Source of the DNA: JAJRQY01 sp965224435 | GTDB lineage: Bacteria > Actinomycetota > Acidimicrobiia > Acidimicrobiales > SZUA-35 | Direction of reading: 5' to 3' | DNA length: 64,000 nucleotides | Assembly: GCA_965224435.1 (NCBI GenBank) | Contig: OZ245048.1 | Span: forward strand, 2,852,001 to 2,916,000 | Shown here: positions 50,693 to 58,455 of the stretch, piece after piece | How positions within the stretch are numbered: the stretch's first letter is position 1 | Layout: every line of letters starts with the position of its first letter | Program-made: the position numbers and the translations under genes | The notes under the pieces: model-generated | The model's database searches: none | Told to the model about the DNA's origin: nothing | What the model saw: only the letters and a program-made list of their open reading frames with translations

Positions 50693-51759
50693 TGCCGGAT
50701 GTCCAGCACATCACCGTCTTGCACAATGTAGTCCTTGCCTTCTTGGCGAATCTTGCCAACCTCTTTGGCTTTTGCCCATGATCCGTGTTCCAAGAGCTCA
50801 TCCCAACGAATCGTCTCCGCCTTGATGAATCCTCGTTCCAAGTCGGAATGGATTTTGCCGGCACAAACCGGAGCCGTCGATCCAACCCGATAGGTCCACG
50901 CTCTGGTTTCTTGCTCGCCAGTGGTGAGGAAGGTTCTCAAGCCAAGCACGTGATAGGCCTGCTGGATGAACTGGGGCAACGCTCCTTCGCCCAGTCCCAA
51001 GGCTTCGAGCATTTCGGCGCGGTCTTCTTCATCCAACTGGGCGGCTTCAGCCTCAAGCTGGATGCTGGCACCAAAGACAGAAGCGATCTCACCAAGCTCG
51101 GCCTTCACCGGAGCAATAACAGACTCGATCTCTCCCAACTGTTCTTCGCCGACATTGACAATGGCCAGCACCGGCTTGTTGGTGAGAAGGAACCACGGCT
51201 TGAGTTCTTCACGGTGCTCGTCGCTGAGGTCACTGCGATAGATCGGTATTCCTTCTTCGAGAATCGCCAAGGCAGCCTCAGCGGCATCAACCTCGGGTTG
51301 CAGCGATGCATCAGCTCGCGCTGCCTTTCGCTTCTTGTAAATCTGTTTCTCGACCACATCAAGGTCCGCCAGCGTCAGCTCGATTTCGAGGATGCGGAGA
51401 TGCTCCAACGGGTCACTCGGCCCAGGCACGTCATCGTCCTCAAAAGCTCGCAGCACAAAAACAATGGCATCGACTTCGCGTATGCCAGCCAAGAACTTGT
51501 TGCCAAGTCCCTCACCCTTGCTCGCACCCTCGACCAGGCCCCCAATGTCATTGAACTGGACCGAGGCGTGCACGATCTTCTTGGTCTTGCTCATGATCGA
51601 CAGCGCATCCAACCGCTTGTCAAAGACTTTTGCCACTCCGACATTGGGGTCAGTAGTGGCAAAGGCGTAGGGGGCAGCCAAAGCGCTCCCACCAGTCAGT
51701 GCGTTGTAGAGCGACGATTTTCCTGCGTTGGGCAAGCCAACAAATCCAAACTTTTCCAT
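50683..51759 (-). CDS. ychF: redox-regulated ATPase YchF (OLA1 family)
   Basis: The 358-residue P-loop protein is an Obg-like ATPase bound to ribosomes. Motifs are G1 FGFVGLPNAGKSSLYNALTG, the G3 region FNDIGGLVEGASKGEGLGNK, the family segment IREVDAIVFVLRAFEDDDVP, the NKPVLAIVNVGEE specificity region typical of YchF, and the TGS end domain (TRAWTYRVGSTAPVCAGKIH). The length is normal. The ATG is preceded at 9 nt by TAGCCT. It is divergent from the PHP gene. Confidence 0.96.
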   Translation of the reverse strand: MEKFGFVGLPNAGKSSLYNALTGGSALAAPYAFATTDPNVGVAKVFDKRLDALSIMSKTKKIVHASVQFNDIGGLVEGASKGEGLGNKFLAGIREVDAIVFVLRAFEDDDVPGPSDPLEHLRILEIELTLADLDVVEKQIYKKRKAARADASLQPEVDAAEAALAILEEGIPIYRSDLSDEHREELKPWFLLTNKPVLAIVNVGEEQLGEIESVIAPVKAELGEIASVFGASIQLEAEAAQLDEEDRAEMLEALGLGEGALPQFIQQAYHVLGLRTFLTTGEQETRAWTYRVGSTAPVCAGKIHSDLERGFIKAETIRWDELLEHGSWAKAKEVGKIRQEGKDYIVQDGDVLDIRHST

Positions 51760-51768
51760 ACGTCGTGC

Positions 51769-51774
51769 AGGCTA
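51769..51774 (-). promoter_or_regulatory. -10-like TAGCCT, 9 nt before the ychF ATG
   Basis: Minus-strand TAGCCT ends 9 nt before the ychF ATG at 51759. It faces the PHP gene's TAACCT about 90 bp away on the other strand. Confidence 0.5.
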
Positions 51775-51863
51775 GGTCTGAAGTGAGCCTCCGCCTCCCC
51801 CGACACAACAAGTCCGAAAGCTTCAATCCGCCATCGAAACAGCCAGCCACCCGATGCCTCTCC

Positions 51864-51869
51864 TAACCT
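51864..51869 (+). promoter_or_regulatory. -10-like TAACCT, 7 nt before the PHP-gene GTG
   Basis: TAACCT followed by ggtctgg precedes the GTG at 51877, with no Shine-Dalgarno. Confidence 0.45.
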
Positions 51870-51876
51870 GGTCTGG

Positions 51877-52983
51877 GTGAGCATCAATCCAACATCGGAA
51901 ATCACCTCGCATCTGGATGCCATCGATCGAGTCATCTATTGTCTGGATCGCTCGCTGGCACCGGTTCAGAAGACACGCGCCTTCAGCAAAGGGCGGGCGA
52001 TTCTCGCCGCAATCGAACCTGCAGAACTTCGCCAGCTTGCCGAATCCAACTCACTCACCAAGCTGGATGGGATCGGCAAGTCCTTGGCCTCTGTTGCTTC
52101 TGCCGCCCTGCTCGGTCAGCCAAACACCTACCTCGAGGAGCTGGAAGCGAGAACGAAGATTGAAATCGAGGGTGGTCTCGATCTACGACAGCAGTATCGC
52201 GGCGACTGCCACAGCCACTCGACCTGGTCCGACGGCGGTGCTTCAATCCTGACAATGGCATTGGCAGCACGAGATCTCGGACACTCCTATCTCGTCCTCA
52301 CCGACCACTCGGCTCGCCTCACCATTGCTCACGGACTTTCTGAAGAGCGACTGGAGAAGCAATTGGCGGAAATCCAATCGATCAATGAGGGACTTGCGGC
52401 CCAGGAAACAGAACAGCCATTGGCACAACCAGATGGGCCATTTCGGATTCTGAGTGGGATGGAGGTCGACATTCTGGAAGATGGCACCTTGGATTTGTCC
52501 GATGAGATGCTCAGCAAGCTCGACATTGTCGTAGCGTCCGCCCACTCCAAACTGGCTCAACCTTCAGACGTCATGACCAAGCGACTCGTTCGGGCGGTCG
52601 CGAACCCCCACGTGGACATCCTGGGACATTGCACCAATCGCAAGGTCATTCCCGATCAGCGGGCTCGACGTGGCGGCGGAACCCGCAAGCAAAGCACTTT
52701 TGATCCCGACTATGTCTTTGCTGCCTGCGCCAAATACCGCACTGCGGTCGAGATTAATTGCCGGCCCGAACGACAAGATCCGCCCGACGATCTCCTGGAC
52801 ATCGCTCTGGGCTGGGATTGCGAGATCGCCATCAACTCCGACGCCCACGCGCCAGGCCAGCTGGAGTGGATCAACTATGGCTGTGAGAAGGCCGAACAGC
52901 ACCACATCGATCCCGACCGAATTCTGAATCTGCTATCAGCGGATGAACTGATTGCCCGGGGGCAACCGGATTCATCCTCCTGA
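51877..52983 (+). CDS. PHP-domain phosphoesterase with helix-hairpin-helix N-terminus
   Basis: Residues of about 1-95 of this 368-residue protein look like the helical and HhH region of DNA polymerase X (LTKLDGIGKSLASVASAALL). From about 107 it is a PHP domain with the metal ligands DCHSHSTWSDG, VLTDHSARL, GMEVDILED, VVASAHSKL, DILGHCTN and INSDAHAP. The polymerase palm and fingers of PolX are absent. Such proteins could be 3'-phosphodiesterases or exonucleases in repair, but this is inference. It is monocistronic. Confidence 0.9.
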   Translation: MSINPTSEITSHLDAIDRVIYCLDRSLAPVQKTRAFSKGRAILAAIEPAELRQLAESNSLTKLDGIGKSLASVASAALLGQPNTYLEELEARTKIEIEGGLDLRQQYRGDCHSHSTWSDGGASILTMALAARDLGHSYLVLTDHSARLTIAHGLSEERLEKQLAEIQSINEGLAAQETEQPLAQPDGPFRILSGMEVDILEDGTLDLSDEMLSKLDIVVASAHSKLAQPSDVMTKRLVRAVANPHVDILGHCTNRKVIPDQRARRGGGTRKQSTFDPDYVFAACAKYRTAVEINCRPERQDPPDDLLDIALGWDCEIAINSDAHAPGQLEWINYGCEKAEQHHIDPDRILNLLSADELIARGQPDSSS

Positions 52984-52984
52984 G

Positions 52985-55237
52985 CTATCGGACCCCGGCT
53001 GTCTCACCGAAACCAACCGCAATCAGCTCCCGCAAATCCTCGGCCGCTACGGCTCCGGCGTACAGGAATCCTTGTGCCAGGTGACAGCCAACCGCCTGAA
53101 GCGCGTTCACTTGATCCAAGCTTTCGACACCAAGGGCAATGGTGGTGATCCCAACAGCGTTGGCGGCCGAAACCAATTCGGCAACACGATCCTGTCCAGC
53201 CGAACTTGCCGCCGTGGTGATGGAGCGATGCAGCTTCACATAGTCGACAGGCAGGGTCTCAAGCAAGGTAGTTGACGACATCAAGCTGCCAAAACCGTCG
53301 ACACCGAGGCTGAACCTTGGTCGCACCAATTCAGCTAGCCGCAAGAAGGCGCCACGGTTATCCTCGACGACGGATTCGGGAACCTCGACCGCGATTCGAC
53401 CAGCAGGAATACCCGGATCCTCAGCCAACCTGATGAGGGTTTGCAGAAGAGCCTCATCTTCAAGTTGGGTCCCCGAGAGGTTCACCATGACTTGAAAATT
53501 CGCTTCGCTGGATCGGAGTAGATCCGAAAGCTGCTCGTTTACACCCTCGACAACGAGTGAACCAAGAGCACCCATCAGACCACTGTGCTCGGCGGCAGTA
53601 ATCACTTCCATGGCGGACAGTCCTACCTCGCCACCAAGGCGCAACAGAGCTTCAGCACCGACCACAGCACCAGTCGGCATGTCTACGACTGCTTGGTAGG
53701 CGAAACGCACATCACGCCGGTCGATTGCTCGCCGAAGTTGGCGCTCGACGACGAGTAATCGCTGAGATCGTGCTCTCAATTCCTCGTCATGGACAGCGAC
53801 TCGGTTTCGGCCCCGGCCTTTGGCCAGGTAAACGGCTGTTTCAGCAGCACTCAGTAGCTCATCGCCGCTCTGGCCGCTCTCAGCCAATGCCACCCCGATG
53901 CTGGCGGTGAGGGCAAGGGCATGGCCAAGGTCGGACAGGGTGGCCACCGCTAGCCGCACTCGGTCAGCCAGCTCTTCCGCACTACCACTGCGGCCCAATT
54001 CTGAGGCAACAATCACGAACTCATCTGAGGGAAGCCGGAAGAACAGATCTGTTTCTCGCATCGTGGACCGAATGGTGTCGCTTACGACTTCAAGAAGGCG
54101 CAGGGCCTCGATGTTTCCAACGAGGTCGTGCACGACCTTGAAGCGATCCAGGTCCACATAGAGGACTGCGACCTTGTGTGCTTTCGAGTCTCCGGTGCTC
54201 GCAGCTGTTGCTTCTGACGCCAGCTGGAGGGCCGCATCGATAACCCCAATGACTTCGACTCGGTCTGTTACCTGGGTACCGCCAGTTGCCCCTTCAATGG
54301 CGACGACAGTGACGAAGCTGACGCCCATCTTGGTTGCTGCCCCGATCAGGAGCAGTTCGACGAGTTCCTTGGTGCCATCCGAGAGCAACATGCCACGATT
54401 CCGCTGCCAGGATTCATCAATCTCAGGTAGGAGGGCTTCGTCGTCACCGGCCTCAGCAGACCAATGGGAGTCGAGCAATTCTTGGACCCCGAAACGTGAC
54501 GTCCAGCCCTCACTGCTCCAGAGAATCTGTCCACTTGACCGGTCAACGACGGCCATCGAAAGGCCGACGGCGGCAACCGCAACCGATAGCCCTTCAATCA
54601 CCATCTCCGCCGTTAAGTCGGGTTGGATCGAAGGATCTAGTCCGTCGGACTCCCGATTCATGTAGGACTGAGTGAGCGCTCCGTCCCCAAGCAAGCGAGA
54701 GTCCATCCGCCGGTCACCACCTGCAGAAGTCTCTTCCGACGACTTCCAGTCTGGCAACGAGCCGCTCGCTGATTCGTTCGTAGCTAATCCCGGCTCAATG
54801 TCGGTCAAGTCAGCAGCCGACAGCTCATCCAGGTTCTCGGCTTCCTCAAAAGACTCGAGCACCTCCGGAAGTGGCTCATCCGATGGCCCCGCAAGCGCCT
54901 CAGGAACAGCAAGCGCCTCAGGAACAGCAAGCGCCTCAGGAACAGCAAGCGCCTCAGGAACAGCAAGCGCCTCAGGAACAGTGCTGCCCGCCACGACTTC
55001 CGCGGTCTCAGTGGCTAAGACTTCAGCATCCAAGGCGTCCATCGACGAAGCGAGTGCCTCAAGCTCAGCGGGGTCCAGAGTCTCTGCTTCCTCACCCTCA
55101 GGCACAACCCGATCAGTCGCCCCACGAACTCTCGCATCCCAGCTTCGAACCACAACGGCTCCCTTGTCGTTTCCAAACTGCACCTGGCAGCCCGCCTCAG
55201 GAATCAATTCCCGAACCGGACCAACAAATTCAGCCAC
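52985..55237 (-). CDS. degenerate GGDEF-EAL protein
   Basis: The 750-residue cytoplasmic protein starts with a short domain, then an acidic linker with five near-exact copies of PEALAV (about 88-118). A PAS-like region follows (about 205-325). The GGDEF-type domain (VAVLYVDLDRFKVVHDLVGN near 365) has PSDEF in place of GGDEF. An EAL-type domain follows (GAVVGAEALLRLGGEVG), but the DDFG motif reads VDGFG. Both enzymatic activities are therefore doubtful, and it more likely binds c-di-GMP or another partner. It converges on the PHP gene with a 1-bp gap. Confidence 0.88.
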   Translation of the reverse strand: MAEFVGPVRELIPEAGCQVQFGNDKGAVVVRSWDARVRGATDRVVPEGEEAETLDPAELEALASSMDALDAEVLATETAEVVAGSTVPEALAVPEALAVPEALAVPEALAVPEALAGPSDEPLPEVLESFEEAENLDELSAADLTDIEPGLATNESASGSLPDWKSSEETSAGGDRRMDSRLLGDGALTQSYMNRESDGLDPSIQPDLTAEMVIEGLSVAVAAVGLSMAVVDRSSGQILWSSEGWTSRFGVQELLDSHWSAEAGDDEALLPEIDESWQRNRGMLLSDGTKELVELLLIGAATKMGVSFVTVVAIEGATGGTQVTDRVEVIGVIDAALQLASEATAASTGDSKAHKVAVLYVDLDRFKVVHDLVGNIEALRLLEVVSDTIRSTMRETDLFFRLPSDEFVIVASELGRSGSAEELADRVRLAVATLSDLGHALALTASIGVALAESGQSGDELLSAAETAVYLAKGRGRNRVAVHDEELRARSQRLLVVERQLRRAIDRRDVRFAYQAVVDMPTGAVVGAEALLRLGGEVGLSAMEVITAAEHSGLMGALGSLVVEGVNEQLSDLLRSSEANFQVMVNLSGTQLEDEALLQTLIRLAEDPGIPAGRIAVEVPESVVEDNRGAFLRLAELVRPRFSLGVDGFGSLMSSTTLLETLPVDYVKLHRSITTAASSAGQDRVAELVSAANAVGITTIALGVESLDQVNALQAVGCHLAQGFLYAGAVAAEDLRELIAVGFGETAGVR
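54890..54980. repeat. 18-bp in-frame tandem repeat
   Basis: The unit gcgcctcaggaacagcaa occurs about five times in a row in the GGDEF-EAL gene, encoding repeats of PEALAV on the minus strand. Copies are almost exact at DNA level, so the number may vary between strains. Confidence 0.9.
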
Positions 55238-55344
55238 TACTCGTCAAACTTGTTCTACCTGTCGGCTCCTCCAGCCCAGAATCAAGCCCGACTCCCCCAG
55301 GAACCCCCCTCGCAAGAAGAGGGGGAGAACGGTTGTTGAGTCGC

Positions 55345-55350
55345 TAGCCT
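55345..55350 (+). promoter_or_regulatory. -10-like TAGCCT before the bL37-like gene
   Basis: TAGCCT ends 9 nt before the ATG at 55360, the same layout as the bS22-like gene (TAACCT and 9 nt). No Shine-Dalgarno is present. Confidence 0.5.
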
Positions 55351-55359
55351 CACTGACCT

Positions 55360-55443
55360 ATGTCTAAGCGCCGCAAGAAGAAACGCCTGGCCGCCCGCCG
55401 CAAGAAGGCGAACCACGGTCGGAAGCCAAACGCAGGACGCTAG
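55360..55443 (+). CDS. bL37-like small ribosomal protein
   Basis: This 27-codon frame encodes MSKRRKKKRLAARRKKANHG followed by RKPNAGR. The basic start and the NHG(R/K)(K/R)PN end match the tiny actinobacterial 50S protein bL37 known from mycobacterial ribosomes. It is too short for most gene callers. It stands alone between two minus-strand genes. Confidence 0.85.
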   Translation: MSKRRKKKRLAARRKKANHGRKPNAGR

Positions 55444-55525
55444 TCAAGCCTCGAACGACCGGATGTGCCGTGCTGTCCAAATGCTGGCCACCGGAGTCAT
55501 CGATTGCGCGTCAGGATTGGGCTAG

Positions 55526-57205
55526 TCAAGCGTTGAAATAGACGGTGAGGTCCCGTTGATAGTCGGCGAGGCGCTGATTTGCGCGCTCTTGAGCATCTGC
55601 GAGGGCGTCACTATCGTCGCCCACTGGCTCGACAATCTCGATGTATGCCTTCAGCTTCGGTTCGGTCCCGCTAGGTCGAATGATGACCCTGCTTCCATCG
55701 GCATAGTTCAACACCACCCCGTCAGCAGCGGGCAAGGTTTCGCCAAGTGACAGATCAAGGAACGCCTCAAGTTTGGACCCACCAAGCGATGTTGGTGGGT
55801 CGGTTTGGGCCAGCCCCATTAGCTCTTGGCGCTTCGTTACACCATCGACACCAGGCAACCGAACGGTGACAGGGCCGGTCACATAAACACCATGTTCTCG
55901 AGACAGCTGATCCAGCCGATCCCACACGGTGCTACCAGACCTCTTCAAACCCGCCAGTAGCTCGGCGGCAACCAGGGCGGCAGAAATCCCGTCCTTGTCA
56001 CGAACAGCACCTCCGACGCAGTAGCCAAGCGCTTCTTCATAACCAAGCACAAACCGTAATTCAGGCCTCTCGACGATTGGACGAGCCACCCACTTGAATC
56101 CCGTCAAGGTTGTTGCACTCTCGATACCAGCCGCAGCAGCAATCTGGCTAACCAGACGACTGGACACCAACGAATTCGAAACGATTCGGTCAGAGCCTGA
56201 CCCCTGTGCGATCAAGTAGTCCGCCAGCAGTATTCCGACCTGGTCGCCAGACAAAGCAATATGGCTTGGACCACCGTCGTCTGGCTCGCGCCTCTTTACA
56301 GCCAGAGCAAGCCGATCAGCATCAGGGTCGTTGGCAACAACAGCATCAGCATCGTGCTGCTGGGCAAGGGCCAGAGCAAGGTCCAGGGCGCCTGCCTCTT
56401 CTGGGTTGGGAAAGGCAACGGTGGGAAAGTCAGGATCAGGGTCGAACTGTTCTGGAACCAGGATCAGCTCGGGGAAGCCAGCCTGGCCCATTGCCTGCAC
56501 CATGTGTTCGCCTCCGACCCCATGCATGGCTGTGTAGACCAGGGTGACAGACCGGTCATTGGAAACACAAGCGGCCACGGAGGCGTCCAGGTGAGCCTGG
56601 GCGACCTCGGGGCCGAGGACAGTAATTCGCTCATCATCCGCGGAGGCGAGAACCAGAGGCTCCTCCAAGCATTTTTCGATACTGGCCGCCACCTCTGCGT
56701 CAGCCGGACTCACAAGCTGGATGCCATCAGCGAGGTACAGTTTGTAACCATTGTCAGCCGGGGGGTTATGGCTGGCCGTGATCATGATGCCAGCATCCGC
56801 TGACTGACTCAGTACTGCAAATGCCAGCACAGGGGTCGGTAGCGGGCGCGGCAGGAGTTCTGCTTGACCGCCCGCTCCAGCCACGACTCTGGCAACGTCG
56901 CTGGCAAAGTCCGCAGAGTGATGGCGAGCGTCATAGCCAATGACAACCTTGGCTCCGGGCTTGAGCCATCGCATAAGGCCAGCGGTCGTTTGGCGAACCA
57001 CAAGCCGATTCATCTGTCTTGGACCAGGGCCCATCTGCGCCCGCAAGCCGGCGGTGCCAAAAGCGATCCGGCCATCGAACATGTCAAGAAGCTCGTCGGA
57101 GTCAGACTCCAACAAGTCAGAGACCTCGTTGCGCGTCTGCGGATCAGGATCCGCAGCCATCCAATCCTGGGCCGCCAAACGAATTGCTTCAGGGATTGAG
57201 GTCAC
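55526..57205 (-). CDS. phosphomannomutase/phosphoglucomutase
   Basis: The product of about 559 residues is an alpha-D-phosphohexomutase of the bacterial PGM2-like group. The catalytic Ser loop is ITASHNPPADNGYKLYLADG near residue 148. The metal loop is VVANDPDADRLALAVKRR. The sugar-binding loop is FVLGYEEALGYCVG. The phosphate loop is VIIRPSGTEPKLKAYIE. It interconverts hexose 1- and 6-phosphates. The start is the GTG at 57205 (VTSIPEAIRLAAQDW); the frame is open to 57787, but that part is antisense to the next gene. Confidence 0.93.
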   Translation of the reverse strand: MTSIPEAIRLAAQDWMAADPDPQTRNEVSDLLESDSDELLDMFDGRIAFGTAGLRAQMGPGPRQMNRLVVRQTTAGLMRWLKPGAKVVIGYDARHHSADFASDVARVVAGAGGQAELLPRPLPTPVLAFAVLSQSADAGIMITASHNPPADNGYKLYLADGIQLVSPADAEVAASIEKCLEEPLVLASADDERITVLGPEVAQAHLDASVAACVSNDRSVTLVYTAMHGVGGEHMVQAMGQAGFPELILVPEQFDPDPDFPTVAFPNPEEAGALDLALALAQQHDADAVVANDPDADRLALAVKRREPDDGGPSHIALSGDQVGILLADYLIAQGSGSDRIVSNSLVSSRLVSQIAAAAGIESATTLTGFKWVARPIVERPELRFVLGYEEALGYCVGGAVRDKDGISAALVAAELLAGLKRSGSTVWDRLDQLSREHGVYVTGPVTVRLPGVDGVTKRQELMGLAQTDPPTSLGGSKLEAFLDLSLGETLPAADGVVLNYADGSRVIIRPSGTEPKLKAYIEIVEPVGDDSDALADAQERANQRLADYQRDLTVYFNA

Positions 57206-57241
57206 GACCAGAGTATGGCCCAGCTTTTGAGAGCTTGCTCC

Positions 57242-57247
57242 TAGGGT
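57242..57247 (+). promoter_or_regulatory. -10-like TAGGGT, 6 nt before the queuosine-salvage ATG
   Basis: TAGGGT ends 6 nt before the ATG at 57254, with no Shine-Dalgarno between them. Confidence 0.4.
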
Positions 57248-57253
57248 CGCGGG

Positions 57254-58249
57254 ATGAATCCGGTCGCCTCCCTCCCCAATCTCGTTCGGCAGTCCTGCAC
57301 GAGAGTCTGTGAGTCTGCTGCCCTGGTTGCCCTCAATCCCGATCGGCTCGCTTCGATCGGATCGGAGCTTCTGACGCTGGCCAAGCGAGACGGCTCGGAA
57401 ACGACGACCGATGTCTTTGGCAACCCTTCCAGAAAGGACACTTCCAACCCAGAAGTATCCATGATGAGGGAACGGTCCAGCCTCCTCATATTCGCTCTTG
57501 ACGCCATCAATTTCGGGTCGGGCTATCACGACATCGTCGACAAGCGTCCCGAGCTTTCCGGCGCACGATCGATGGAAGCCAATCTTCGAGAGTTTGACGA
57601 AAGGGAAGGGCCCCTCACTCCGGACGTTCTGCGAACACTGTCGGATACACGATGCGCGACCATCTTTCGACAGGAAATGGAAGGATCTCGCCACGCCGAA
57701 GGCAAGGCAGAGCTTATGGCGCTGTTCTCTTCGGCATTTAGTTCTCTTGCCGCCTGGCTCGACACCTACGACGGAAAGGCACTGCACGCCATCGAAGCTG
57801 CCAACGGCTCAGCCGTCACATTGGCCACAATGCTATTGGAGATGCCCTTCTACCGTGACAAGGCAGACCATTTTGGTGCGCCCGTGCATTTCTACAAGCG
57901 TGCTCAGATCACCCCGGCAGACCTCCAGCGGGAGTTGGGTGAGCCTCTCTTCAACGACCTGGACAAGCTGACCGCTTTCGCTGACAATCTGGTGCCTCAT
58001 GTTTTACGCATCGACGGAGCCATCATTCTTGACCGCAGGCTTGAGAAGCAAATCAACAGCGGCAAGCTCCTGCCCGCAGGCTCACCGGCAGAGATCGAGA
58101 TACGAGCCGCTGGAATCGAGGCAGTCAGACTGCTGGCGCAGCTAACGGGGAGAACCGAAACGGACCTGGATCTATTGCTCTGGACCCAAGGCAGCCAGCC
58201 CAAGTACAAGCAAGTCCCACGCCATCGTTGCCGCACAGTCTTCTACTGA
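57254..58249 (+). CDS. queuosine salvage protein (Qng1/DUF2419 family)
   Basis: The 331-residue protein has the DUF2419 pattern: LLIFALDAINFGSGYHDIVD near residue 77, then VHFYKRAQITPADLQREL, DKLTAFADNLVPHVLRIDGA and SPAEIEIRAAGIEAVRLLAQ. LDLLLWTQGSQPKYKQVPRH ends it. Members release queuine from queuosine 5'-phosphate so that the base can be reused for tRNA. The Asp and Lys expected at the active site are in the AFAD and YKRAQ stretches. It is divergent from the phosphohexomutase gene. Confidence 0.88.
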   Translation: MNPVASLPNLVRQSCTRVCESAALVALNPDRLASIGSELLTLAKRDGSETTTDVFGNPSRKDTSNPEVSMMRERSSLLIFALDAINFGSGYHDIVDKRPELSGARSMEANLREFDEREGPLTPDVLRTLSDTRCATIFRQEMEGSRHAEGKAELMALFSSAFSSLAAWLDTYDGKALHAIEAANGSAVTLATMLLEMPFYRDKADHFGAPVHFYKRAQITPADLQRELGEPLFNDLDKLTAFADNLVPHVLRIDGAIILDRRLEKQINSGKLLPAGSPAEIEIRAAGIEAVRLLAQLTGRTETDLDLLLWTQGSQPKYKQVPRHRCRTVFY

Positions 58250-58386
58250 TGACCAAACCCGTCAAAGAGACTCGATTCGATGAGGTTTCTCCTGCTCTTG
58301 TTGCTAGGTAAGGCTCCCCAACCCTGTGCACAATCACCTAGCAGGACCGCTTCACTGACTTTGAGCGAAACGTTACACTTTGCACC
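58250..58386. other. intergenic region upstream of the EAL gene
   Basis: The stretch holds a promoter-like pair: TTCACT at 58351-58356 and TACACT at 58374-58379, 17 bp apart. It ends at the leader ORF. Nothing else is recognisable. Confidence 0.5.
58351..58379 (+). promoter_or_regulatory. promoter of the EAL gene
   Basis: -35-like TTCACT, 17-bp spacer, -10-like TACACT. The expected transcript start is at or near the ATG at 58387, which opens a 22-codon leader ORF. Confidence 0.5.
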
Positions 58387-58455
58387 ATGGGGGCAAACCA
58401 ACCTGATGGAATGACAACCGGAGCGATAGCGGGACCGATGGACGTTCAACCATGA
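58387..58455 (+). CDS. 22-codon leader ORF coupled to the EAL gene
   Basis: The frame encodes MGANQPDGMTTGAIAGPMDV then QP, and its TGA overlaps the EAL gene's ATG (ATGA at 58452-58455). Its ATG lies 7 nt after TACACT, so it would be the first codon of a leaderless mRNA. The EAL gene itself has no Shine-Dalgarno, so coupling would explain how it is translated. No homology is recognised. Confidence 0.35.
   Translation: MGANQPDGMTTGAIAGPMDVQP

Noticed and set aside
50785..51786. 333-codon frame on the plus strand
   Set aside because: Antisense to ychF, which has all GTPase-like motifs; the reverse product has none.
57206..57787. N-terminal extension of the phosphohexomutase frame
   Set aside because: It is antisense to the queuosine-salvage gene, is Arg/Ser-rich, and lies before the usual family start.
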